Source: Geobacter sp. UBA4074 (GTDB lineage Bacteria > Desulfobacterota > Desulfuromonadia > Geobacterales > Pseudopelobacteraceae). Taken from it: a stretch of DNA of 11,380 nucleotides. The translations under genes and the position numbers were made by a program. This document shows, piece by piece, positions 4,906 to 11,380 of the stretch. The notes beneath the pieces were generated by a model, which was not told the origin of the DNA, made no database searches, and was given only the letters and a program-made list of their open reading frames with translations. The DNA lies in NCBI GenBank assembly GCA_002383415.1, contig DFYU01000033.1, forward strand, positions 1 to 11,380, in the 5' to 3' direction. The stretch's first letter is position 1. Every line of letters starts with the position of its first letter.

Positions 4906-7518
4906 ATGAGTTCATCCCTGCAGACCCCCATGATGCGACAGTACCTGGAGATCAAGGCCCAGCACCCGGAGAGTATCCTGTTCTTCCGGATGGGTGATTT
5001 CTACGAAATGTTTCTGGAGGACGCCCTGCTGGCCTCCCGCATCCTGGATATCGCCCTCACTTCCCGCAACAAGGGCAGCGGCGACGAGATTCCGTTCTGC
5101 GGGGTGCCGTTTCACTCAGCCCAGCCCTACATCGCCCGCTTGATCGAAGCAGGCTACCGGGTAGCGGTCTGCGAGCAGGTGGAAGACCCCAAACAGGCCA
5201 AGGGGATCGTCAAGCGCGATGTGGTGCGGGTGGTCACCCCGGCCCTGGTCACCGAGGCCGAATCACTGGTGCCGGAGGAAAACTCCTTCCTGCTGGCGCT
5301 GACCGAAAACGGACGCCGATGGGGAGCTGCCTGGCTCGATCTCTCCACCGGAGAATTCCGCGCCGCTGAACTGGATAATCTGAGCGCCGCCGCCTCACTG
5401 GCTGCCTCGGTGCTGCCCCGCGAGCTGCTGCTGCCGGAAGCACTGCGCCATGAGCCACCGGCCGAACTAATTGCGGTGTTGGGTGAGCGTCCCCGCGCTG
5501 CCGTGGCGGATTGGGTGCTGGACAAAGACTACGCCGCCAAGTTGCTCTGCAGCCAGTTCAACGTGGCCAGCCCGGAGGCGCTGGGCCTGGCCGACCTGCC
5601 AACTGCGCTGCTGGCGGTGGGGATGGTGCTGCACTACCTGCAGGATAACCGCCACGCCTCACTGTCGCACCTGCGGGATCTGACCATCGTCCGCCAGAAC
5701 GACCACCTGGCCCTGGACCCGGCCACCCGCCGTAACCTGGAACTGACCGCCACCATGAACGACGGCAAGAAGGCCGGTTCGCTTCTGGGCTGCCTGGACC
5801 GTACCGTCACCGCCATGGGGGCCCGCCTGCTCAAGCAGTGGCTCTCCTACCCGTTGGTGCAGGTAGAACCGATCCGCCAACGCTTATCTGCCGTAGAAGA
5901 ACTGATCGAACGGCCCGACCTGCGGGAGCCGCTGGCCGACCTGCTGAAACAGGTCCACGACCTGGAGCGGCTCAATGGCCGGGTCAGCCTGGCCGGCGCC
6001 GGTGGCCGCGACCTGCGGGCCCTGTACGACTCTTTGGAGCAGGTGCCGCAGATCCGGGTACTGTTAGCCGAAATCGCCGCGCCCCTGCTGCAAGAGCTGG
6101 TGGGGCAGCTGGACCCGCTTAGCGATATCCGCACCCTGATCGAACAGGCAATCAGCCCCACCCCCCCCTTCTCGCTGCGTGAGGGGGGCATCATCGCCGA
6201 CGGCTACCACCCTGAGCTGGACGAACTACGCAGCATCAGCCGCGAGGGCAAAGGGTTCATCGCCCGGCTGGAGGCCCAGGAACGGGAGCGCACCGGGATC
6301 AGCTCGCTCAAGATCCGTTACAACAGGGTCTTTGGCTACTACATCGAGGTGACGAAAGCAAATTTAGCCAGCGTGCCGGCCGACTATATCCGCCGCCAGA
6401 CCATCGCCACCGGCGAGCGCTACATCACCGAAGAGCTGAAAAGCTATGAGGAAAAGGTGCTGGGGGCCGAGGACCGGATCTGCGAGCTGGAGTACAGCCT
6501 GTTCCAGCAGGTGCGCGAGCAGACCGCCGCCCAGGGCGGCCGTATCAGCCGCACCGCCGCCGCCTTGGCGGCCCTGGATGTGCTGCGGGCCCTGGCGCAG
6601 GTGGCGGTGGAGCGCAGCTACTGCAAACCGCAGGTGAATGACGGCGACCTGCTTGAGATCACGGAGGGGCGCCACCCGGTGGTGGAGGCGATGAACCTGG
6701 GCGAACGGTTTGTGCCCAACGACACCCTCCTCGATCAGCAGCAGCACCAGCTGCTGATGATCACCGGCCCCAACATGGCCGGTAAATCCACCTATATGCG
6801 CCAGGTGGCCCTGATCACCCTGATGGCCCAGATCGGCTGCTTCGTGCCGGCCACGGCTGCCACCATCGGCATCGCCGACCAGATCTTTACCCGGGTGGGG
6901 GCCGGCGACAACCTGGCCCGGGGCCAGTCTACCTTCATGGTGGAGATGATGGAGACCGCCCATATCCTGCGCAGCGCCACCCCCAAGAGCCTGGTGGTGC
7001 TGGACGAAATCGGTCGCGGCACCTCCACCTTCGACGGCCTGTCCATCGCCTGGGCCGTGGCCGAATACCTGCACGATACCAACCGCTGCAAGGCCCGTAC
7101 GCTGTTTGCCACCCACTACCACGAGCTGGCCGACCTGGCCGCTACCCGCGAAGGGATCACCAACCTGACTGTGGCGGTCAAGGAGTGGAACGACCAGGTG
7201 ATCTTCCTGCGCACCATCGTACCCGGCGCCGCCTCACACTCCTACGGCATCCAGGTGGCCCGGCTGGCCGGCATGCCGGTGGATCTAATCGAGCGGGCCC
7301 GCGAGGTGTTGAAAACCCTGGAGGAAGGCGAGTTTGAACAGGGTGCGCCAAGGCTGGCCAAGAGCCGGATCGACCCGCCCAAGAAGGAGTCCCGCCAGTA
7401 CACCCTGTTCGAACCCCAGGGCGATCTGCTGCGGGAACGGTTGAAAAAACTGAATATTTCTGCTATGACTCCCCTTGAAGCCTTGAACCTGCTGGACGAA
7501 TTAAAAAGGATGGCATGA
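4906..7518 (+). CDS. mutS: DNA mismatch repair protein MutS
   Basis: This 870-residue protein recognises base mispairs and small loops and starts mismatch repair with MutL through an ATP-driven sliding clamp. The mismatch-contacting Phe-x-Glu is F32-Y-E34 in GDFYEMF. Connector, lever and clamp domains occupy about residues 125-560. The ABC-type ATPase carries Walker A GPNMAGKS (621-628), the following STFMVEMMET segment, Walker B LVVLDE (D700, E701) with GRGTSTFDG, and the ATHYHEL switch. The C-terminus has the family's short helical tail (LTPLEALNLL-like: MTPLEALNLLDELKRM). Length fits the family (E. coli 853). The ATG at 4906 is chosen because the product then begins a few residues before the conserved TPMMRQYLEIK. 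An in-frame ATG at 4810 would add 32 unrelated Cys-rich residues across the promoter region. It overlaps the next gene by ATGA. Very confident. Confidence 0.98.
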   Translation: MSSSLQTPMMRQYLEIKAQHPESILFFRMGDFYEMFLEDALLASRILDIALTSRNKGSGDEIPFCGVPFHSAQPYIARLIEAGYRVAVCEQVEDPKQAKGIVKRDVVRVVTPALVTEAESLVPEENSFLLALTENGRRWGAAWLDLSTGEFRAAELDNLSAAASLAASVLPRELLLPEALRHEPPAELIAVLGERPRAAVADWVLDKDYAAKLLCSQFNVASPEALGLADLPTALLAVGMVLHYLQDNRHASLSHLRDLTIVRQNDHLALDPATRRNLELTATMNDGKKAGSLLGCLDRTVTAMGARLLKQWLSYPLVQVEPIRQRLSAVEELIERPDLREPLADLLKQVHDLERLNGRVSLAGAGGRDLRALYDSLEQVPQIRVLLAEIAAPLLQELVGQLDPLSDIRTLIEQAISPTPPFSLREGGIIADGYHPELDELRSISREGKGFIARLEAQERERTGISSLKIRYNRVFGYYIEVTKANLASVPADYIRRQTIATGERYITEELKSYEEKVLGAEDRICELEYSLFQQVREQTAAQGGRISRTAAALAALDVLRALAQVAVERSYCKPQVNDGDLLEITEGRHPVVEAMNLGERFVPNDTLLDQQQHQLLMITGPNMAGKSTYMRQVALITLMAQIGCFVPATAATIGIADQIFTRVGAGDNLARGQSTFMVEMMETAHILRSATPKSLVVLDEIGRGTSTFDGLSIAWAVAEYLHDTNRCKARTLFATHYHELADLAATREGITNLTVAVKEWNDQVIFLRTIVPGAASHSYGIQVARLAGMPVDLIERAREVLKTLEEGEFEQGAPRLAKSRIDPPKKESRQYTLFEPQGDLLRERLKKLNISAMTPLEALNLLDELKRMA

Positions 7519-8810
7519 GACACCTGCGCACCTGCATATACCTGTTGTTCACCCTGACCCTGACCCTCGCCCTGGTCACCGCCGCAGACGCCGCCAGCAA
7601 GAAGAAAAACTCAAAAAAGACCAAACGACCGGCGGTTGTGAAACAGGAACCGGCCCCAACGCTGCCCCCGGCCCAGGTGTTGGATATCAAGCACTGGTCT
7701 ACCCCCGATTACACCCGGGTTGCCGTCAGCCTCGATCGCGACGCGACCTGGAAGAGCTATGAGCTGGATAAGGGCAGCGCCGGCAAACCGGGCCGAATCG
7801 TGATCGACATCCAGAACTCCCAGCTGGGCGCCGCTATCCGCGATATCACCATCGGTGACGGCCTGCTGAAAGGGGTGCGGGTGGCCCTGTTCAGGGCCGG
7901 CGTGGTGCGGGTGGTGCTGGACACCGATCAGATCCGCGACTACAAGATATTCCCGCTTTCCGACCCGTCCAAGCTGATCATCGACGTGCGCGGCGAGCGG
8001 CCAACCGAATTGAGCAGCCTGGAAAACAGCCTGACCAACCTGGTTAACGAGGCCACAGCGGCCGAGCTGCCGAAACCAGCCGATCGTGAGGAGTTTGCCA
8101 AGCCGCGGTCGACACACAAACAGCATCCGGCCATCGCCAAGGTGCGCCGGATTGTGGTTGATCCCGGCCACGGCGGTCATGACCCGGGGGCCGTCGGCCA
8201 ATCGGGCCTGCAGGAAAAAGAGGTGGTGCTGTCCATTGGCCTCAAGCTGCGGGAAAAACTGCAGGATGAACTGGGACTGGATGTGGTCATGACCCGCTCG
8301 ACAGACGTCTTTATCCCGCTGGAGGAGCGGACCGCCATCGCCAACAAGGTGGGGGCCGACCTGTTTGTCTCAATCCACGCCAACGCCGCCCCCAACCGCA
8401 ATGCCAACGGCATCGAGACCTACTACCTGAACCTGGCCAAGACCGAGAAGGTAGCCCAACTGGCGGCCAAGGAAAACGGTACCTCGCTGGAGAAGGTCAG
8501 CACCCTGCAGGCGATCCTGTTTGATCTGATGGCCAACTACAAGCTGAACGACTCGGCCCACCTGGCGGAGGAAGTACAGAAGGCGCTCTACAAGACCATC
8601 AAGGGCAAACACAGCGACACCAAAAGCTTAGGGGTCAAACAGGGCCCGTTCTATGTGCTGGTGGGGGCCACCATGCCCAGCATCCTGGTGGAGACCGCCT
8701 TTATCAGCAACAGCGCCGAAGAGGCCCACCTGCAGGACCCCGCCTTCCATGATCTGGCCGCCGACGGCATCCTGGATGGTATCAGGGGCTACATCTCCTC
8801 GCTCAAGTAA
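7515..8810 (+). CDS. N-acetylmuramoyl-L-alanine amidase, AMIN + Amidase_3 (AmiC-like)
   Basis: This 431-residue exported zinc amidase cleaves the bond between N-acetylmuramic acid and the stem peptide, typically for daughter-cell separation. Residues 1-26 are a signal peptide (RHLR, hydrophobic LLFTLTLTLALV, then A-D-A), followed by a Lys-rich linker. An AMIN domain, which targets septal peptidoglycan, spans about 54-155. The catalytic Amidase_3 domain spans about 211-430, with zinc ligands H219 (DPGHGGHDPG), E234 (LQEKE) and H288 (SIHANA) and the catalytic glutamate E393 (VETAFISN). All key residues are present. The start codon overlaps the mutS stop (ATGA) and AAAAAGGA lies just upstream, so the two genes are translationally coupled. 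Whether it needs an EnvC/NlpD-type activator cannot be seen here. Confidence 0.95.
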   Translation: MRHLRTCIYLLFTLTLTLALVTAADAASKKKNSKKTKRPAVVKQEPAPTLPPAQVLDIKHWSTPDYTRVAVSLDRDATWKSYELDKGSAGKPGRIVIDIQNSQLGAAIRDITIGDGLLKGVRVALFRAGVVRVVLDTDQIRDYKIFPLSDPSKLIIDVRGERPTELSSLENSLTNLVNEATAAELPKPADREEFAKPRSTHKQHPAIAKVRRIVVDPGHGGHDPGAVGQSGLQEKEVVLSIGLKLREKLQDELGLDVVMTRSTDVFIPLEERTAIANKVGADLFVSIHANAAPNRNANGIETYYLNLAKTEKVAQLAAKENGTSLEKVSTLQAILFDLMANYKLNDSAHLAEEVQKALYKTIKGKHSDTKSLGVKQGPFYVLVGATMPSILVETAFISNSAEEAHLQDPAFHDLAADGILDGIRGYISSLK

Positions 8811-9646
8811 TGCCAGGCACCCTGTACATCGTGGCCACGCCGATCGGCAACCTGGAGGACATGACCTTCCGGGCGGTGCGTATCCTCAAGGAATCGGCCC
8901 TGATCGCCGCCGAGGATACTCGCCACTCCCGCAAGCTGTTGGCCCACTTCGGCATCACCACGCCGCTCACCTCCTACTACGACCACAATCAGGCCCTGAA
9001 GGGTGAACGGATCCTGGCAACACTGCTGGAGGGCAGACAGGTGGCCTTGATCTCGGACGCCGGTACCCCCTGCATCTCGGACCCCGGCTACCAACTGGTG
9101 CGGGATGCCCTGTCCGCAGGAATCACCGTGGTACCGATCCCCGGCGCCTGTGCCGCCATAGCCGCACTTTCAGCAGCAGGTCTGCCGACAAATGCCTTTA
9201 CCTTTGCCGGTTTTCCGCCGAATAAAGAAGGTAAGCGTCGCTCGTTTCTGGTATCACTCGCCTCGGCACAGGGCACGGTGGTGCTGTATGAGGCGCCGCA
9301 CCGCCTAAAGGCCACGCTGACCGATATCGCCGCAGTGCTGGGCGAACGCCGGGTGGTGGTGGCGCGTGAGCTGACCAAGCTGCACGAGGAATTTCTGCAG
9401 GGTACAGCCAGCACGCTGCAGGAGCAGCTGCCGGAAGACCGTGAACGGGGCGAGTTGGTGATCCTGATCGCAGCGGCCGATGAAGACAGCCAGCGGCTGG
9501 AGGGGCCTTCCCCTGAGGAACAGCTGCGGACAGCCCTGGCCAAAGGTCACAGCGTCAAGGAAACAGCTGCCCTGGTAGCTGCTGCCACCGGCCTGCCACG
9601 ACGTGAACTGTACGCCCAGGCGCTGATCATGAAGCACAAGAACTGA
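8810..9646 (+). CDS. rsmI: 16S rRNA (cytidine(1402)-2'-O)-methyltransferase RsmI
   Basis: This 278-residue tetrapyrrole-methylase-fold enzyme transfers a methyl group from SAM to the 2'-O of C1402 in the 16S rRNA decoding centre. The family signatures are all present: GTLYIVATPIGNLEDM at the N-terminus (residues 3-18), AAEDTRHS (33-40), SDAGTP (82-87) and PGACAA (111-116), then FAGFPP and the YEAPHR and ARELTKLHEE segments. Length is typical (E. coli 286). The start overlaps the amidase stop as TAATG, so it is the third coupled gene of the mutS operon. The final ~45 residues (EEQLRTALAKGHSVKETAALVAA onward) match the small helical C-terminal domain common in this family. Confidence 0.96.
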   Translation: MPGTLYIVATPIGNLEDMTFRAVRILKESALIAAEDTRHSRKLLAHFGITTPLTSYYDHNQALKGERILATLLEGRQVALISDAGTPCISDPGYQLVRDALSAGITVVPIPGACAAIAALSAAGLPTNAFTFAGFPPNKEGKRRSFLVSLASAQGTVVLYEAPHRLKATLTDIAAVLGERRVVVARELTKLHEEFLQGTASTLQEQLPEDRERGELVILIAAADEDSQRLEGPSPEEQLRTALAKGHSVKETAALVAAATGLPRRELYAQALIMKHKN

Positions 9647-9658
9647 CGAATCTGCTTT

Positions 9659-9758
9659 GGTAACGCAAAGGTTCAAAGAAAGGTGCAAAGGCGCAAAGAA
9701 TTAAAGCTGGCAAACCTTTTTTCTTCTTTTCTTTGCGTCTCTGCGTCTTTGCGTTACC
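9659..9758. repeat. Intergenic inverted-repeat element made of GCAAAG units
   Basis: The element begins with GGTAACGCAAAG (9659-9670) and ends with its exact reverse complement CTTTGCGTTACC (9747-9758). Inside, CGCAAAGAA (9692-9700) pairs with TTCTTTGCG (9729-9737). GCAAAG or CAAAG recurs at 9665, 9674, 9685 and 9693, with the complement CTTTG/TCTCTGCG series on the right arm. The centre is a pyrimidine-rich run (CCTTTTTTCTTCTTTTC). The arms differ in length, so the fold is interrupted. It resembles dispersed CGCAAAG repeats I recall from several bacterial genomes. It could also act as the rsmI terminator. There is no ORF, no CRISPR-like spacing and no visible target duplication. Confidence 0.75.
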
Positions 9759-9787
9759 TGTTTTGATTATGTAAAGGAGTTTTTCAA

Positions 9788-11146
9788 ATGAAGATTTCCG
9801 TGTTTGGCGCCGGTTATGTCGGTCTTGTTGCTGCTGCCTGTTTTGCTGAGAGCGGCAACACCGTCATCGCCGTTGATGTTGATCAGAAGAAGATCGAAGG
9901 CCTCAAAAACGGCATCATCCCGATCTACGAGCCGGGTCTGAAAGAGTTGATCCTGCGCAACCAGGCTGAAGGCCGGCTGTCCTTCACCACCGACGTGGTT
10001 GAGGCCGTTGAGCAATCCCTGATCCAGTTCATCGCCGTCGGCACCCCGCCCGGCGAAGACGGCTCCGCCGATCTGCAGTACGTGCTGGCCGTGGGCCGCA
10101 CCATCGGCAAGCATATGAACGGCTTCAAGATTATCGTCGACAAATCCACCGTACCGGTGGGCACCGCCGACAAGGTGCGGGCTGCGGTACAAGAAGAGCT
10201 CAGCGTCCGCGGTTCCGCACTCGAATTCGACGTAGTCTCCAACCCGGAGTTCCTCAAGGAAGGGGCCGCCATCGATGACTTCATGAAACCGGACCGGGTG
10301 GTGATCGGCACCGATAACGTCCGCACTGCCGAGATCATGAAGGAACTCTACGACCCGTTCATGCGCAAGCAGAACCGGATGATCGTGATGGACATCCGCT
10401 CGGCCGAGATGACCAAATACGCCGCCAACGCCATGCTGGCGACCCGCATCTCTTTTATGAACCAGATCGCCGGCCTGTGCGAACGGATGGGGGCTGATGT
10501 GGCTGCCGTGCGTGAAGGGATCGGTTCCGACAGCCGCATCGGCTACGACTTCCTGTTCCCCGGCCCCGGTTACGGCGGTTCCTGCTTCCCCAAGGATGTT
10601 AAGGCCCTGATCCGCACCGCCGAGGAGTGCGATTACGACTTCCTGCTCTTAAAGGCGGTGGAGGAGGTCAACGACCGCCAGAAAGAGGTGCTGGCCACCA
10701 AGCTGATCAAGGTGCTGGGCTCAGCCGACGAAGAGCAGCCGCTGACCGGCCGCACCATCGCCTGCTGGGGCCTTTCCTTCAAGCCACGCACCGACGACAT
10801 GCGTGAAGCCCCTTCCATCACCATCATCGAACGGCTGCTGGCAGCCGGAGCCACCGTGCGGGCCCACGACCCGGAGGCGCTAGACGAGGCAAAAAAACTA
10901 TTCGGCGACCGGATCGAGTACAGCAGTAACCAGTACGATATTCTGGAAAGCGCCGACGCCCTGGCGGTGATCACTGACTGGTCCGAATACCGCAACCCGG
11001 ACTTCGACCGGATCAAGTGTGCCCTGCGCCAGCCGCTGATCGTGGATGGTCGTAACCTCTACAAACCGAACCGGATGCAAGAGGCAGGCATCCGCTACAT
11101 CCCGCTGGGCAGGGCCGGTAGCGGCATTACCGGCGGAGACAAGTAA
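9788..11146 (+). CDS. UDP-glucose 6-dehydrogenase
   Basis: This 452-residue cytosolic enzyme oxidises UDP-glucose to UDP-glucuronate with two NAD+. The N-terminal Rossmann fold starts at residue 1 with GAGYVG (7-12) and the adenosine-ribose-binding D30 (VIAVDVD). DKSTVPVGT and NPEFLKEG follow, then the central dimerisation helix (AEMTKYAANAMLATRISFMNQIA). The catalytic cysteine is C266 in GYGGSCFPKD. The C-terminal UDP-binding domain carries LSFKPRTDDMREAPS and ends with a DGRNLY motif. Length fits the Ugd/TuaD family. AAAGGAG lies 8 nt before the ATG. It is separated from rsmI by the repeat element and so is probably the first gene of a separate unit. The UDP-glucuronate product feeds the next gene. 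UDP-mannuronate or other NDP-sugar dehydrogenases are less likely given that neighbour. Confidence 0.95.
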   Translation: MKISVFGAGYVGLVAAACFAESGNTVIAVDVDQKKIEGLKNGIIPIYEPGLKELILRNQAEGRLSFTTDVVEAVEQSLIQFIAVGTPPGEDGSADLQYVLAVGRTIGKHMNGFKIIVDKSTVPVGTADKVRAAVQEELSVRGSALEFDVVSNPEFLKEGAAIDDFMKPDRVVIGTDNVRTAEIMKELYDPFMRKQNRMIVMDIRSAEMTKYAANAMLATRISFMNQIAGLCERMGADVAAVREGIGSDSRIGYDFLFPGPGYGGSCFPKDVKALIRTAEECDYDFLLLKAVEEVNDRQKEVLATKLIKVLGSADEEQPLTGRTIACWGLSFKPRTDDMREAPSITIIERLLAAGATVRAHDPEALDEAKKLFGDRIEYSSNQYDILESADALAVITDWSEYRNPDFDRIKCALRQPLIVDGRNLYKPNRMQEAGIRYIPLGRAGSGITGGDK

Positions 11147-11148
11147 AG

Positions 11149-11380
11149 ATGCGAATTCTGGTCACCGGTGGAGCAGGTTTTCTGGGCAGCCACCTCTGCG
11201 AGCGACTGCTCAACGAAGGGCACGACGTAATCTGTCTGGACAACTTCTTCACCGGCTCCAGGGATAACATCATCCACCTGCTGGACAACCGCCGTTTCGA
11301 GCTGATCAGGCACGACATCGTGGAGCCGATCCTCTTGGAAGTGGACCGGATCTATAACCTGGCCTGCCCGGCCTCGCCGG
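11149..11380 (+). CDS. NAD-dependent sugar epimerase/decarboxylase, probable UDP-glucuronate decarboxylase (5' part)
   Basis: Only the first 77 residues are in the window; the gene continues past base 11380. They form the start of a short-chain dehydrogenase Rossmann fold: MRILVTGGAGFLGSHLCERL with the GxxGxxG NAD motif, CLDNFFTGSRDNI, then RHDIVEPI and the end segment IYNLACPASP. That last motif (L-A-x-P-A-S-P) and RHD-V/I-x-x-P are typical of UDP-xylose synthase, which turns UDP-glucuronate into UDP-xylose with enzyme-bound NAD. The ATG is 2 nt after the dehydrogenase stop, with GGAG at 11135-11138, so the two genes form one operon. The catalytic Y-x-x-x-K is outside the window, so another extended-SDR sugar enzyme cannot be fully excluded. 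Confidence 0.85.
   Translation, partial: MRILVTGGAGFLGSHLCERLLNEGHDVICLDNFFTGSRDNIIHLLDNRRFELIRHDIVEPILLEVDRIYNLACPASP

Noticed and set aside
6364..7122. Minus-strand 252-codon frame within mutS
   Set aside because: A long antisense frame is expected opposite GC-rich coding sequence. The translation is His/Gly/Gln-rich low-complexity protein, while the + strand encodes the unmistakable MutS ATPase domain.
9659..9758. CRISPR array or tRNA from the repeated GCAAAG units
   Set aside because: The units are 5-7 nt, irregularly spaced and arranged as an inverted rather than direct repeat array. There are no unique spacers, no cas genes and no cloverleaf.

Overview
The window looks like chromosomal DNA from a Desulfuromonadales/Geobacterales bacterium (Geobacter or Trichlorobacter type). 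This is inferred from gene content and order: an anaerobic molybdoenzyme module rich in [4Fe-4S] proteins, a mutS / N-acetylmuramoyl-L-alanine amidase / rsmI run followed by UDP-sugar genes, moderately high GC, and a UGA-containing selenoprotein gene. No RNA gene, insertion sequence, CRISPR array or replication origin is visible, and once the hidden small gene is counted no gene-free stretch exceeds 300 bases.

Region 1 (1-3863, + strand) is a respiratory-type molybdoenzyme operon. It holds the C-terminal ~477 residues of a DMSO-reductase-family catalytic subunit (start lies outside the window), its four-cluster ferredoxin subunit, a TorD/DmsD-type chaperone and a second, NapF-like multi-[4Fe-4S] protein. 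The arrangement (catalytic, FeS, chaperone, no membrane anchor seen) fits the Psr/Phs/Ttr/Arr group, but the substrate cannot be decided here. A GC-rich hairpin sits between the ferredoxin and chaperone genes, and a hairpin shared by two convergent operons closes the region at 3865-3888.

Region 2 (3898-4796, - strand) is a two-gene operon: a TetR-family regulator followed 26 nt later by a 76-codon gene that ordinary ORF calling breaks at an in-frame TGA. Read as selenocysteine, the TGA completes a C-A-S-U redox motif in a SelW/Rdx-type protein. A stem-loop just downstream of the UGA has a GGUCU apical loop like the E. coli formate dehydrogenase SECIS. This hidden selenoprotein, linked to a regulator that may control it, is the most notable content of the window. 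A promoter and an imperfect palindromic operator candidate lie upstream of tetR.

Region 3 (4906-9646, + strand) is a translationally coupled housekeeping operon: mutS (mismatch recognition), an exported AMIN/Amidase_3 peptidoglycan amidase (ATGA overlap) and rsmI (TAATG overlap).

Region 4 (9659-11380) starts with an intergenic inverted-repeat element built of GCAAAG units. It is followed by UDP-glucose 6-dehydrogenase and the start of a UDP-glucuronate decarboxylase-like gene, which together would convert UDP-glucose to UDP-glucuronate and then UDP-xylose for surface polysaccharide.
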